Shown: positions 39,810 through 48,908 of the stretch, in pieces
Numbering within the stretch: the stretch's first letter is position 1
How the letters are laid out: the number at the start of each line of letters is the position of its first letter
From: Planomonospora_B alba
Lineage (GTDB): Bacteria; Actinomycetota; Actinomycetes; Streptosporangiales; Streptosporangiaceae
Direction of reading: 5' to 3'
Assembly (NCBI RefSeq): GCF_039534085.1
Contig: NZ_BAAAUT010000025.1
Span: 44,823-108,822 of the forward strand
Length of the DNA: 64,000 bases
Program-made: the position numbers and the translations under genes
The notes under the pieces: model-generated
Databases searched by the model: none
What the model was told of the DNA's origin: nothing
The model's input: the letters and a program-made list of their open reading frames with translations, nothing else

Positions 39810-40460
39810 TCAGCCCCCGTCCAGGGTGAGCAGACCTCGCCGGAAGGCCGCGGCGACGGCCGCCGCGCGGTCGTTGACGTCGAGCTTGGCGTAGATGTGC
39901 AGCACGTGGCTCTTGACCGTGGCCTCGCTGATGAACAGGCGGGCGGCGACCTCGCGGTTGGTGGCGCCCTCGGCGATGAGGGAGAGGATCTCCAGCTCCC
40001 GGGCGCTCAGCGGGGCGGCGGGCGTGCGGACCTGGCCGAGGAGGCGGGTGGCGACCGACGGGGAGAGCACGGCCTCCCCCCGCGCCGCCGTGCGCACGGC
40101 GCGGACGAGCTCGTCGCGGCCGGTGTCCTTGAGGAGGTACCCGGTCGCCCCGGCCTCGATGGCGGGCAGGACGTCGCGGTCGGTGTCGTAGGTGGTCAGG
40201 ACGAGCACGCGGGCCCTGCTGCCCGTCCGGGCGAGTTCCTTGATGGCCGCGACGCCGTCCGTGCCGGGCATGCGCAGGTCCATGAGGATCACGTCCGGGT
40301 CCAGCGCCCGCGCGAGCTCGACGGCCCGGGCGCCGTCGGCGGCCTCGCCGACGACCTCGAAGCCCGGGTCGCCGGTGAACATGCCGCGGATGCCGTCGCG
40401 GACGATGGGGTGGTCGTCGGCGATCAGCAGCCGGACGGGGGTCTGCGAGGGCTCAGTCAC
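39810..40460 (-). CDS. NarL-family response regulator of the kinase/ABC cluster
   Basis: A 216-residue regulator. Receiver motifs are IADDHPIVRDG, phosphoacceptor in VILMDLRMPG, and YLLKDTGRDEL; the LuxR-type helix-turn-helix is LSARELEILSLIAEGATN with ISEATVKSHVLHIYAKL. GTG at 40460 overlaps the kinase gene by 8 bases. It is the last gene of the leftward set ATPase, permease, kinase, regulator, so it probably controls this exporter in response to the kinase signal. Confidence 0.95.
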   Translation of the reverse strand: MTEPSQTPVRLLIADDHPIVRDGIRGMFTGDPGFEVVGEAADGARAVELARALDPDVILMDLRMPGTDGVAAIKELARTGSRARVLVLTTYDTDRDVLPAIEAGATGYLLKDTGRDELVRAVRTAARGEAVLSPSVATRLLGQVRTPAAPLSARELEILSLIAEGATNREVAARLFISEATVKSHVLHIYAKLDVNDRAAAVAAAFRRGLLTLDGG

Positions 40461-41631
40461 GGGCCACCGCCGGGACGCTCGCGGAGATCGCGGTGCCCGC
40501 GCCGGGCTCGGACTCGATCACCAGGGTGCCCGCCAGCCGGTCGACCCGCTTGCGCATCGACGTCAGGCCGAACCCGCCGGCGTCTCCCACCCGCTCCGGG
40601 GCGAATCCGGCGCCGTCGTCGCGGACGTCCAGGGTCACCACGTCCTCCATGTACGACAGGGTCAGGCCCACCCGCGACGCGCCGGCGTGCTTGGCGGCGT
40701 TGGCCAGCGCCTCCTGCGCCGTGCGCAGCAGCGTCTCCTCGACCTCCGGATGCATGGGACAGACCGTACCGGTGACGGTGAAGTCCGCGCGCACCCCGTT
40801 GAGCTCGCCCCACCGGGCCACGACGTCCCGCAGCGCCTCGGGCAGCGGAGCCGCCTCCAGTTGGCCGGGCCCCACCGCGTGCACCGAGCGCCGGGCCTCG
40901 GCGAGGCTCTCCCGCGCCAGCCCTATCGCGTTGTCCACGTTGCGCCGCCAGTCCTCGGCCTGCTTGGCCGCCTGGAGCTGGGTGATGATGCCGGTCAGGC
41001 CCTGGGCGAGGGTGTCGTGGATCTCCGCCGCCATGCGCTGCCGCTCGTCCATCACGCCCGCCTCCCGGGCCTGGACCAGCAGCTGGGCCTGGAGCCCGGC
41101 GTTCTCCCGCATGGCCTCCTCGAGCCGGGCCACCATGCGCCTGCGCTCGTCGCTCCGCTCGGCGGTGACCTCGCCGACGAAGCTGAACAGGCTCACCCCC
41201 GCGACGATGGCGGCGGTGAAGAACAGGTAGGTGAAGATCGCGTAAGGGGTGGGCTCGGGCAGGCCCCCGCCGTAGGCCGCGACGCTGATCGCCGCCGTGG
41301 CACCCACGCCGGCCAGCCGCCACTTCCCCTTCAGGTACTGCCAGGAGTGGAGATATCCGATGAAGCCGAAGAAGCTCGCGAACCACACTCCCTGCGTGCA
41401 GAGCACGCCGATCAGGACCACCAGTCCGGCCACGTAGACCGCGCCGCCGGCCACGCCCCGCGGCATGAGCCCCGTCCAGGCGGCCGCGAGAACGGTGAGG
41501 CCGAGCGTGATCCAGGGGCTCGCGCCGCCCAGCAGGGAGAGCACCGCGGAGACCACCAGCAGGACGTACGGCGCGGCCGCCATCTGGCGCTCCAGCAACC
41601 GTTCCCATCGGTCGAGCCGGCCGGTCGTCAT
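40453..41631 (-). CDS. sensor histidine kinase (HisKA_3), ABC-exporter linked
   Basis: A 392-residue kinase with five or six N-terminal membrane helices and little outside the membrane. A coiled segment (about 165-205) leads to the phosphoacceptor motif RQRMAAEIHDTLAQGLTGII, and the ATPase domain has TAQEALANAAKHAGAS and GGFGLTSMRKRVDRLAG. Kinases with this layout next to ABC-2 exporters often detect membrane-active antibiotics through the exporter. The ATG at 41631 is 3 bases from the permease stop, so expression is coupled. Confidence 0.93.
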   Translation of the reverse strand: MTTGRLDRWERLLERQMAAAPYVLLVVSAVLSLLGGASPWITLGLTVLAAAWTGLMPRGVAGGAVYVAGLVVLIGVLCTQGVWFASFFGFIGYLHSWQYLKGKWRLAGVGATAAISVAAYGGGLPEPTPYAIFTYLFFTAAIVAGVSLFSFVGEVTAERSDERRRMVARLEEAMRENAGLQAQLLVQAREAGVMDERQRMAAEIHDTLAQGLTGIITQLQAAKQAEDWRRNVDNAIGLARESLAEARRSVHAVGPGQLEAAPLPEALRDVVARWGELNGVRADFTVTGTVCPMHPEVEETLLRTAQEALANAAKHAGASRVGLTLSYMEDVVTLDVRDDGAGFAPERVGDAGGFGLTSMRKRVDRLAGTLVIESEPGAGTAISASVPAVARD

Positions 41632-41634
41632 CCG

Positions 41635-42330
41635 TCACTCCCAGCGGAAGAACGTGGCCGCCGCGATGCTGACGACCAGGGCGTAGCCGGCCAGCACACC
41701 CAGCAGCAGGGGGCTGGGAGCAGCACCCGCCCAGATCTCGCGCATGCTCTGCCCGAAAGCACCCAGAGGGGTGTACTCCCCGATGCGGGCCACCATAGCG
41801 GGCATCTGATCCTTGGGCTGCATGAGCCCGGCGAGGTAGGCCATCGGGAAGTACAGCAGGACCCCGATGCCGTTGGCGGCCCGGCCGTTGGGCGCCAGCG
41901 CCGCGATGAGCAGGCCGATCGCGAACATGCTCGCCGTACCGAGGAGGAACACCGCCGCGGCGGGCAGCACCCCGGTGGGCAGGCGGGCGCCGAGGACGGT
42001 GCCCGCGACGGCCAGCAGCAGGCCGCAGGCGGTCACCGCGAGGACGAGCTGCAGGATCAGCTGCACCACCAGCAGGTTGACCGGGCGCACCGGGGTGGCC
42101 GACAGCCGGCGCAGGATGCCCCGCTCGCGGTAGGTGGCAAGAGTGGTGGGCAGCAGGTAGAGGCCCACCATCCCCACGGCGATGGCCAGCGCCATCGGCA
42201 GCAGCACGGTGTCCCCCGGCTCGATCGAGCTTCCGAACACCACCAGGATGAACAGCGGGATGAGCAGCGAGAACAGCGCCCCGGGCTCCCGGGTCAGCAG
42301 CTTGGTCTCGACGACGGCGAGCTTCATCAT
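41635..42330 (-). CDS. ABC-2 type transporter permease
   Basis: A 231-residue permease with six hydrophobic segments. TLATYRERGILRRLSATPVR is the conserved ABC-2 cytoplasmic motif (elbow between helices 2 and 3), and ALAPNGRAANGIGVLLYFPM and the Pro-rich loop LMQPKDQMPAMV are typical of drug/daunorubicin-type exporters. It pairs with the ATPase at 42343 (12-base gap). Two ATG codons start the gene (42330, 42327); either gives the same protein apart from one Met. Confidence 0.93.
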   Translation of the reverse strand: MMKLAVVETKLLTREPGALFSLLIPLFILVVFGSSIEPGDTVLLPMALAIAVGMVGLYLLPTTLATYRERGILRRLSATPVRPVNLLVVQLILQLVLAVTACGLLLAVAGTVLGARLPTGVLPAAAVFLLGTASMFAIGLLIAALAPNGRAANGIGVLLYFPMAYLAGLMQPKDQMPAMVARIGEYTPLGAFGQSMREIWAGAAPSPLLLGVLAGYALVVSIAAATFFRWE

Positions 42331-42342
42331 GTTCGGATTCCT

Positions 42343-43236
42343 CTACTCGAAGGAGCGGCCGGTCAGGGCGGCGAAGGCGTCGTCCAGGGTGCGCTTGTCG
42401 ATGCGGAGATCACTGACCAGGACGTGGTGGCGGGCCAGGTGCGCGGTGACCGCCGTGGCGAAGTCGCCCCGGCCGGTGACGACCACCCGGTCGCCCTCCC
42501 TGGACACACCGGTCACCCCGGGCAGCCCTTCCAGGCCCGCCGGGTCGCCCGCCATCAGCCTGAACCGCATCCGGTGCTCGCCGCCGACCAGCCCGGCCGG
42601 GGTGTCGACCGCCACGACCCTGCCGCGGTCGAGGACGGCGACGCGGTCGCACAGCTCCTCCACCTCGTCCATGAAGTGGCTGACCAGCACCACCGTCACC
42701 CCGCTCGCCCGGACCCGCTTGACCAGCTCCCAGGTGGCGCGGCGGGCCTGCGGGTCCAGGCCCGTGGTCAGCTCGTCCAGGAAGGCCACCTTCGGGTTGC
42801 CGACCAGCGCCAGCGCGATGAACAGCCGCTGCTTCTGGCCGCCGGACAGCTTGCCGAAGCGGGCGTCGCGCTTGTCGGCCAGCCCCCACTCCTCCAGCAG
42901 CTCCCGCCAGTCGCGCGGCTCGGTGTAGAAGGAGGCGTACAGGTCGAGGGCCTCCCACACCTTGATGTTCTCCGGCAGCCGGGTCTGCTGGAGCTGCACC
43001 CCGATCAGCTCGCGGACCTTGCGCGCGTCCTTCACCGGGTCGAGCCCGAAGATCCTGATCGACCCGCCGTCGGGCCGGCGCAGGCCCTCCACGCACTCCA
43101 CGGTGGTGGTCTTGCCGGTGCCGTTCGGCCCGAGGATGCCGAAGATCTCGCCCTCCTCCACGGAGAACGACACCCCGTCCAGAACGGTCAGGTCCGCGTA
43201 CCTCTTGCGGAGGTCTGTGACTTCGATGACTGCCAT
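42343..43236 (-). CDS. ABC transporter ATP-binding protein (DrrA-like)
   Basis: A 297-residue nucleotide-binding protein. Walker A is GPNGTGKTTT, Q loop LQQTRLPENIK, signature LSGGQKQRLFIALAL, Walker B KVAFLDELTTGLD, switch His in VSHFMDEVEEL. The last 80 residues are the DrrA-like C-terminal extension (VDTPAGLVGGEHRMRF and so on). It is the first gene of the leftward exporter/two-component set, ATG at 43236, with a 199-base promoter region upstream in which no clear operator was found. Confidence 0.95.
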   Translation of the reverse strand: MAVIEVTDLRKRYADLTVLDGVSFSVEEGEIFGILGPNGTGKTTTVECVEGLRRPDGGSIRIFGLDPVKDARKVRELIGVQLQQTRLPENIKVWEALDLYASFYTEPRDWRELLEEWGLADKRDARFGKLSGGQKQRLFIALALVGNPKVAFLDELTTGLDPQARRATWELVKRVRASGVTVVLVSHFMDEVEELCDRVAVLDRGRVVAVDTPAGLVGGEHRMRFRLMAGDPAGLEGLPGVTGVSREGDRVVVTGRGDFATAVTAHLARHHVLVSDLRIDKRTLDDAFAALTGRSFE

Positions 43237-43435
43237 GGATCAAGGATCTTCCGTCCCCGTCCGGGGCGAATCGATCCGCCGGCCACACTCGGCCGCCGAT
43301 CGTGCTGACCCTCGAATCCACCGAACGGTTGATTGCCACCCGCGGGGATCATGTGCGGGGTCCCCGGACCGCGCCGCCGGGCCGGGCCGCACCACCGGGG
43401 CCGGACCGGCCCCCGGCAGGAGCGGCCGGGAGCCG

Positions 43436-44203
43436 TCAGCCGTCCCGCCGGGCGGTGGCCGCCCAGGCGGCGCCGACGGACACCGCGGCCCACGCCGCGA
43501 CCACCAGCAGGCCCACCGGCCGCTCCAGCGCGAGATCCGGGCCCTCGGGCACGCCGAGAAAGCTCAGCGCCGCCTCGTGCGGCAGCGACCGCACCACCTC
43601 GGGCGCCATGCCCCGCAGCAGCGGGGAGACCAGGACCGGCAGGGCGGCCAGCACGGCCAGCGGGGCGACGACCGTCCTCGCCAGCGCGGCGAACCCGTAC
43701 GCCACCAGGCCGACCAGCAGGTAGGCCACCGCCTTCGCGGGCACGCCGCCGGCCGCCCCGCCCGCGTCCGCGCCGCCGAGCACGTGCCGGACGAGGTGGC
43801 CCGGCAGCACGGCGGGGAGCGCCGCGACCGCGAGCACGCCCAGGACCGCCAGGAGCTTCGACAGGAAGAAGCGGTCGCGGTCGGGAACCGCCAGCAGGCT
43901 CACCCTGACCTGTCCGCCCCGGTACTCGCCGCCCGCCGCGAAGACCGGCACGGCCGCGAAGGCGTACACCGGGGCGAGCAGCACGGTGCCGGACCGGGCG
44001 AGCGCGACCTGCCCGTCCGGGCCGGCGAGGCGGACGGCGTCCGTGGCGGCCAGCAGGCCGAGCAGCGTGTCGGCCGCCAGGGCCAGGGCGAGCGCGATCC
44101 ACGTCGCGGGCAGGGTGAGGATCTTGGTGAGCTCGGCGCGGACCGGATCGGACAGCCTGATCCCGTCCGCGTCCGGAACGCCACCGGCCGGGGCCGCGGT
44201 CAT
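43436..44203 (-). CDS. ABC-2 type permease subunit, second of a pair
   Basis: A 255-residue permease with six hydrophobic segments. It starts with AELTKILTLPATWIALALAL, the pattern shared with its upstream neighbour (AELTKIVTLRAVWLVTGAVV), so the two arose by duplication or belong to one paired family. The loop AAGGEYRGGQVRVSLLAVPD is the conserved cytoplasmic segment before helix 3. The start overlaps the previous gene in ATGA. With 44200-45006 it would form the membrane part of a heterodimeric exporter powered by the ATPase at 45000. Confidence 0.88.
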   Translation of the reverse strand: MTAAPAGGVPDADGIRLSDPVRAELTKILTLPATWIALALALAADTLLGLLAATDAVRLAGPDGQVALARSGTVLLAPVYAFAAVPVFAAGGEYRGGQVRVSLLAVPDRDRFFLSKLLAVLGVLAVAALPAVLPGHLVRHVLGGADAGGAAGGVPAKAVAYLLVGLVAYGFAALARTVVAPLAVLAALPVLVSPLLRGMAPEVVRSLPHEAALSFLGVPEGPDLALERPVGLLVVAAWAAVSVGAAWAATARRDG

Positions 44204-45006
44204 CGCGCGTCCCGCCGGGTGAGGAGGACCGCGGCCGTGACGGTGGCCAGCAGCGGCCAGGCGACGAGCACGGCCATGGCGTGCGCCGGACCGGCGGACA
44301 ACCGCAGGTCCTCCCCGGGGAGGAGGATCAGGTTGCGGCCCGCGCTCAGCGGGACCAGCGCGTCCAGCGCGGGGGCGAAGGCCGCCAGGACCTGGCTCAT
44401 GGTCAGCGCGGTCAGCACCACGGTGACCAGGACGCCGGCGAGGGTGCTGCGGGCGATCAGGGTGACGGCGAAGGTGACGAGACCGCTCAGGACCGCGTAG
44501 GCCAGGAACTTCGCCTGGGCGGCCCACGCCTGCGCGCTCACCACCAGGCCCGGATCCCAGCCCCTGGTCGCGCCGTACATGAACGCCGTGCTGATCGCGG
44601 CGATGACGGCGGCGGCGGACAGCAGGAAACCGCCGGTGGCGAGCGTCTTCGCGCCGACCAGCAGCCCGCGCCGCGGGACCGCGAGCAGGGAGGCCCCGAG
44701 CTGGCCGGCGCGGAACTCCTGGCCCCCGATGACCGCGGCGGTGAAGGGCAGGAACAGGCACATCTGGAACGACGACGCGGCCAGATACTCGGCGAGCGCC
44801 TCGCGGGCCGGGCGCACCGTGCCCGGGAACCGCTCGATCATGCCGTCCGCGGTGATGCCGTCCACCGCCTCCGTCTCGGCGTCTATGTTCTGGGTCCACA
44901 GGAGCAGGTGCAGGCCGACGACGGCACCGGTGACGAGCCACACCGCGCGGAGCGTGACGATCTTCGTCAGCTCCGCCCGGACCGCGGCCGCCGCGTCCCT
45001 CACCAT
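44200..45006 (-). CDS. ABC-2 type permease subunit, first of a pair
   Basis: A 268-residue permease with six hydrophobic segments. The cytoplasmic motif AVIGGQEFRAGQLGASLLAV matches that of the second permease. The ATG at 45006 overlaps the ATPase stop, and its own stop overlaps the next permease start. The loop between the first two helices is larger (about 60 residues, NIDAETEAVDGITADGMIER onward) than in its partner, so it may provide the external recognition surface. Confidence 0.88.
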   Translation of the reverse strand: MVRDAAAAVRAELTKIVTLRAVWLVTGAVVGLHLLLWTQNIDAETEAVDGITADGMIERFPGTVRPAREALAEYLAASSFQMCLFLPFTAAVIGGQEFRAGQLGASLLAVPRRGLLVGAKTLATGGFLLSAAAVIAAISTAFMYGATRGWDPGLVVSAQAWAAQAKFLAYAVLSGLVTFAVTLIARSTLAGVLVTVVLTALTMSQVLAAFAPALDALVPLSAGRNLILLPGEDLRLSAGPAHAMAVLVAWPLLATVTAAVLLTRRDAR

Positions 45007-45716
45007 CCTCCCCTGCCTTCCCGGTCGCCGGTGAGCGCGAAGAACGCCGACTCCAGCGACCCGTGCCCCGCGCTGAGGCCGGCCAGCGGGCCGTGCGCGA
45101 CGATCCGGCCCCGCGCGATCACGATCGCGTCGTCGGCGGTCTCGGCCGTCTCCGCCATCAGGTGGCTGGAGAGCAGCACGGTACGGCCGGACGCGGCGTA
45201 CTCGCGCAGCAGGTCCCGCACCCGGCGGACGCCCTCCGGGTCGAGCCCGTTGACCGGTTCGTCCAGCACCAGGACCTCCGGGTCGCCGAGCAGCGCCGCG
45301 GCGATCCCGAGCCGCTGCCGCATGCCGAGCGAGTAGCCCTTCACCCGCTGCCGGGCCGCGCCGGTCAGGCCCACCAGTTCGAGCACCTCGTGCACCCGGC
45401 GGCGCGGGATCCGGTTGCTCTGCGCGATCCAGGTGAGGTGGTCCACGGCGCGGCGCTCGGGCACCGGGCCCGCCCCGTCCAGCAGCGCCCCCACCGTGCG
45501 CAGCGGGTGGCGCAGGTCCCGGTAGCGCCGTCCGCCGATCAGCGCGGTGCCGCCGTCCGGGCGGTCCAAGCCGAGCAGCACGCGCAGGGTCGTCGACTTG
45601 CCGGCCCCGTTCGGGCCGAGGAAGCCGGTGACCCGGCCGGGCCTGACCGTGAAGCTGACGTCGTCCACCGCCGGCTTCCCGCCGTACCGCTTGGTGAGCC
45701 GCGTGATCTCTATCAT
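45000..45716 (-). CDS. ABC transporter ATP-binding protein (lantibiotic-immunity/DrrA type)
   Basis: A 238-residue nucleotide-binding protein. Walker A is GPNGAGKSTT, signature YSLGMRQRLGIAAAL (the SLGMRQR variant common in bacitracin and lantibiotic exporters), Walker B VLVLDEPVNGLD, switch His in LSSHLMAETAE. The ATG at 45716 follows GAGGCGAGGG and was preferred to the upstream ATG at 45752. It heads a three-gene exporter coupled by overlaps. The response regulator gene ends 79 bases upstream on the same strand, so this exporter is its probable target. Confidence 0.93.
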   Translation of the reverse strand: MIEITRLTKRYGGKPAVDDVSFTVRPGRVTGFLGPNGAGKSTTLRVLLGLDRPDGGTALIGGRRYRDLRHPLRTVGALLDGAGPVPERRAVDHLTWIAQSNRIPRRRVHEVLELVGLTGAARQRVKGYSLGMRQRLGIAAALLGDPEVLVLDEPVNGLDPEGVRRVRDLLREYAASGRTVLLSSHLMAETAETADDAIVIARGRIVAHGPLAGLSAGHGSLESAFFALTGDREGRGGW

Positions 45717-45794
45717 CCCTCGCCTCGTGTCTCGTGTCGGAGCACTCAGCATCCGGCGAGGCCGCGAGCGGGCGCGTCACCCGGAAGTAGACAG

Positions 45795-46466
45795 CTAACG
45801 CGGCTCGTGCAGCAGTCCCGCCTCGTGGGCGAGCACGGCCAGCTGGGTGCGGTCGCTGACGTCCAGCTTGGCGAAGATCCGGCGCAGGTAGGTGCGGACC
45901 GTCTCCAGGCTCAGGCACAGCTCGTCCGCGATCCGCCGGTTGGACAGGCCGCGGGCGACCAGCCGGATCACCTGCAGCTCCCGCTGCGACAGCACCTGCC
46001 GGGTGAACGCGTGCCGCTCGTCGGGCCGGCGCGGACGGAACCGGTCCAGCAGCCGTACGGTCACCTCCGGGGCGAGCATCGCGTTGCCCGCGTGCACCGT
46101 GCGGACCGCGTGCAGCACCTCCGCCGGGGCCGCGTTCTTCAGCAGGAAGCCCGACGCGCCGAGCGTGAGCGCCTCGTGCACGTACTCGTCCAGGTCGAAC
46201 GTGGTGAGCATCACGACCCGGGTGCGCGTCTCCGCCAGGATGCGCCGGGCCGCCTCCAGCCCGCCGGTCCCGGGCATCTGCACGTCCAGCAGCGCGACGG
46301 ACGGCCGCAGCGCCGCCACCAGCCGCGCCGCCGCCTCCCCGTCCGCCGCCTCCCCGGCGAACCGGAAACCCGGGGTGCGTTCGAACAGCTTCCGGTACGC
46401 CCCGCGCAGCCCCGCGTCGTCGTCGGCGAGGAAGACGGAGACCGGATCGGACCCCGGCCCGCTCAC
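45795..46466 (-). CDS. NarL-family response regulator next to the paired-permease exporter
   Basis: About 223 residues. Receiver motifs are FLADDDAGLRGAY, phosphoacceptor in VALLDVQMPGTGG, and FLLKNAAPAE; the helix-turn-helix is LSQRELQVIRLVARGLSN with LSLETVRTYLRRIFAKL. GTG at 46466 gives a standard N-terminus; an ATG at 46508 adds 14 Arg/Pro-rich residues and is less likely. It follows its kinase gene and precedes the exporter genes on the same strand. Confidence 0.93.
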   Translation of the reverse strand: MSGPGSDPVSVFLADDDAGLRGAYRKLFERTPGFRFAGEAADGEAAARLVAALRPSVALLDVQMPGTGGLEAARRILAETRTRVVMLTTFDLDEYVHEALTLGASGFLLKNAAPAEVLHAVRTVHAGNAMLAPEVTVRLLDRFRPRRPDERHAFTRQVLSQRELQVIRLVARGLSNRRIADELCLSLETVRTYLRRIFAKLDVSDRTQLAVLAHEAGLLHEPR

Positions 46467-46542
46467 GGACCGCCTCCGGGGAACGCCTGACCGGCCCGGC
46501 CCGGGCACGGTCCCGGCGGACGTGCTCCCCCGGTTCCGGCCG

Positions 46543-47634
46543 TCACGGGGCTCCTCCCACGGGCAGCCGGGCCTCCACCTCGAAGCCGCCCCCGGGCCGG
46601 GCCCCCCACGCCACCGTCCCGCCCACCAGCCGGGCCCGCTCCCGCATGCCCCGCAGCCCGGACCCCGATCCGGCGCCCGGAGCCCGGCCGACCGGCCTCC
46701 GGGCCCCGCCGTCCCGGACCCGGACCACCAGCACGTCGCCCTCCCGGCGCACCCGCACCGTGCACCACGCGCCCGGGGCGTGCCGCACCACGTTGCTCAA
46801 CGCCTCCTGCACGATCCGGAACGCCACCGCGCCCACCCGGCCGCCGACCGCCCCGCCGGCGTCGACCCGGGCGTCCACGTCGACGCCGGCGGCCCGGGTC
46901 GCCTCGACGACCTCCGCGAGCCCGTCCCGACCGGGCGCCGGCCCGCCGTCCGGAGCGCGCAGCGTGCGCACCAGGCCCTGCACGTCCTCCAGCGCCCTGC
47001 GGGCGTGCTCCTCCACCTCCGACAACGTCTCGCGCAGCTCCTCCTCCCGGGCGTCCGGCAGGCCGAGGACCACCCCCGACTGCGCGATGACCACCCCGAG
47101 CGCGTGCCCGACCACGTCGTGGACGTCCCGCGCCACCTCCAGCTGCACCCGCATCCGCTCGGCCTCCCGAGCGGTCGCGAGCTGCCTGCCGGTGACGGTG
47201 CCGAGCAGCCAGGACACGCTCAGCGCGGCCACCGCGAACACCACCTGCCGCCCCGGCCCGGCCGCGTCCCCCTCCGGCACCGCGGTGACCATCGCCAGCC
47301 CCGCGAAGACCCCGGCCAGCACCCCGGCCACGACCCGGGTGCGCCGCGCCCGCTCGATCGCGAGGGGGTACAGGCACCAGGCCGCGGCCAGCATGGGGTC
47401 CTGGCAGACCCCCAGCACCGTGCCGGCGACGGTGGCGGCCCCGGCGGCCAGCGTCGCCCCGAACGGCGCCCGCCGCCGCAGCACCATCGCACCGGCCGTC
47501 ATCCCGGCCAGCACCGCCCCCGCCGCCACCGTCGGCCACGCTCCGGCGCCGAGTGCCGGCCACGCCCAGAACACCGCCACGACGCCGGCCGCCGCGCCGC
47601 CGTCCACCGCGCCGTCCACCCAGGGCCGTGTCAT
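46543..47634 (-). CDS. sensor histidine kinase (HisKA_3)
   Basis: A 363-residue kinase. Four or five hydrophobic segments are in the first 150 residues. The phosphoacceptor motif is LEVARDVHDVVGHALGVVIA, and the ATPase domain has FRIVQEALSNVVRHAPG and GSGLRGMRERARLVGG. The ATG at 47634 starts MTRPWVDGAVD; a GTG 9 bases earlier is also possible. Its start lies inside the 3' end of the ABC-exporter remnant. Partner: the regulator at 45795. Confidence 0.92.
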   Translation of the reverse strand: MTRPWVDGAVDGGAAAGVVAVFWAWPALGAGAWPTVAAGAVLAGMTAGAMVLRRRAPFGATLAAGAATVAGTVLGVCQDPMLAAAWCLYPLAIERARRTRVVAGVLAGVFAGLAMVTAVPEGDAAGPGRQVVFAVAALSVSWLLGTVTGRQLATAREAERMRVQLEVARDVHDVVGHALGVVIAQSGVVLGLPDAREEELRETLSEVEEHARRALEDVQGLVRTLRAPDGGPAPGRDGLAEVVEATRAAGVDVDARVDAGGAVGGRVGAVAFRIVQEALSNVVRHAPGAWCTVRVRREGDVLVVRVRDGGARRPVGRAPGAGSGSGLRGMRERARLVGGTVAWGARPGGGFEVEARLPVGGAP

Positions 47635-47681
47635 CCCCCGCACGCCCAGCACCGTAGGCGAACGATCGCCGATCGGCCACA

Positions 47682-48195
47682 CCCGCGCTCCCCGGTGACT
47701 CCCGGTGACTGGAGCAGCTCGCCGTGGGTGCCCTGCTCCACGACGCGCCCCCGGTTGAGCACGACGAGCCGGTCCATCCGCACGACGGTGCTCAGGCGGT
47801 GCGCGACCACGACCGCGGTACGGCCCTGCATCAGGCGCCACAGAGCCTCCTGGACGAGGATCCCGCTCTCGGAGTCCAGGGCGCTGGTCGCCTCGTCCAG
47901 CAGCGGGATCGGGGCGTCGCGCACGGACCGGTGGAACATGGCGGGTTCCTGGGGGACGTAGGCGATGAGGCTGCGCGGGTCGGACTGGCGCAGCCGGGCG
48001 ATGTCCTGGCCCCCTATCAGGATCCTGCCGCCGCCCACGTCCATGAGGCGCAGCAGCAGCCGGGTGAGCGTGCTCTTGCCTCCGCCGGACTGCCCGACCA
48101 GCCCGGTCTTCGCGCCGTCGGGGATGTCCGGGTCCAGGTCCTCGAACAGGGGCGGGCCGCCTCCCGAGCCTCCGGCCGATCCGAGCACAGCCATC
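47682..48195 (-). pseudogene. ABC exporter ATPase remnant with internal deletion
   Basis: The frame contains GLVGQSGGGKSTLTRLLLRL (Walker A), SLIAYVPQEPAMFHRSVRD (Q loop), then directly APIPLLDEATSALDSESG (Walker B and D loop) and VVVAHRLSTVVRMDRLVVLN (switch His). About 70 residues that normally separate the Q loop from Walker B are missing, including the LSGGQ signature, and the whole transmembrane domain expected upstream is absent. The reading frame itself is intact (47631-48236), which suggests a fairly recent in-frame deletion. It cannot hydrolyse ATP normally. Confidence 0.8.
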
Positions 48196-48254
48196 CGCCC
48201 TCCCCGAACGCCGACGCCGCTGTGACCGCTCAGCACCCGCGCGGAACGCGGCGA

Positions 48255-48908
48255 TCACTCGACGATGCCCGCGCGGAACGCGGCGATGGCCAGCTGCACG
48301 CGGTTGGTGGCCGAGAGCTTCTCGAACAGGCGGGTGACGTGGCTCTTCACCGTCGCCTCGCTCATGTGCAGGCGGGCGGCGATGTCGGCGTTGGCGTGGC
48401 CGAGGCCGATCTCGACCAGCACCTGCCGCTCCCGCTCGGTCAGGCCCCGCAGCCGCTCCAGGGCCGCGCGGCGGCGGCGCGTGCGGTCCTCCGCGGTGAG
48501 GCGGTCGATGAGCTGCCGGGTGACACCGGGCGAGAGCATCGCGTCGCCCGCCGCCGCGTGCCGTACGGCGCGCAGCAGGTCCCGCGGCGGGGTGTCCTTG
48601 AGCAGGAATCCCGTCGCCCCGGCCTCCAGCGCCCGGAAGACGGTGTCGTCGGCGTCGAAGGTGGTCAGGACGATCACCGCGGGCGGGTGCGGGCGCGCGC
48701 GGATCGCCGCGGTGGCGGCCAGGCCGTCGAGGCCGGGCATGCGCACGTCCATGAGGACCACGTCCGGGCGGGCGCGGGCGACCGCCTCGAGCGCGGCCCG
48801 CCCGTCGGCGGCGTCGCCGACGACGGCCATGTCGTCGGCCGTTTCGAGGATCATGCGCAGGCCGGCGCGGACGAGGGCCTCGTCGTCCACGAGCAGGACC
48901 GAGATCAT
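48255..48908 (-). CDS. NarL-family response regulator
   Basis: A 217-residue regulator. Receiver motifs are LLVDDEALVRAGL, phosphoacceptor in VVLMDVRMPGLDG, and FLLKDTPPRDL; the helix-turn-helix is LTERERQVLVEIGLGHANAD with MSEATVKSHVTRLFEKL. Its ATG overlaps the kinase stop in ATGA. It is encoded next to the decayed ABC exporter, which may once have been its target, and opposite the serine hydrolase gene, which shares the promoter region with its operon. Confidence 0.95.
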   Translation of the reverse strand: MISVLLVDDEALVRAGLRMILETADDMAVVGDAADGRAALEAVARARPDVVLMDVRMPGLDGLAATAAIRARPHPPAVIVLTTFDADDTVFRALEAGATGFLLKDTPPRDLLRAVRHAAAGDAMLSPGVTRQLIDRLTAEDRTRRRRAALERLRGLTERERQVLVEIGLGHANADIAARLHMSEATVKSHVTRLFEKLSATNRVQLAIAAFRAGIVE

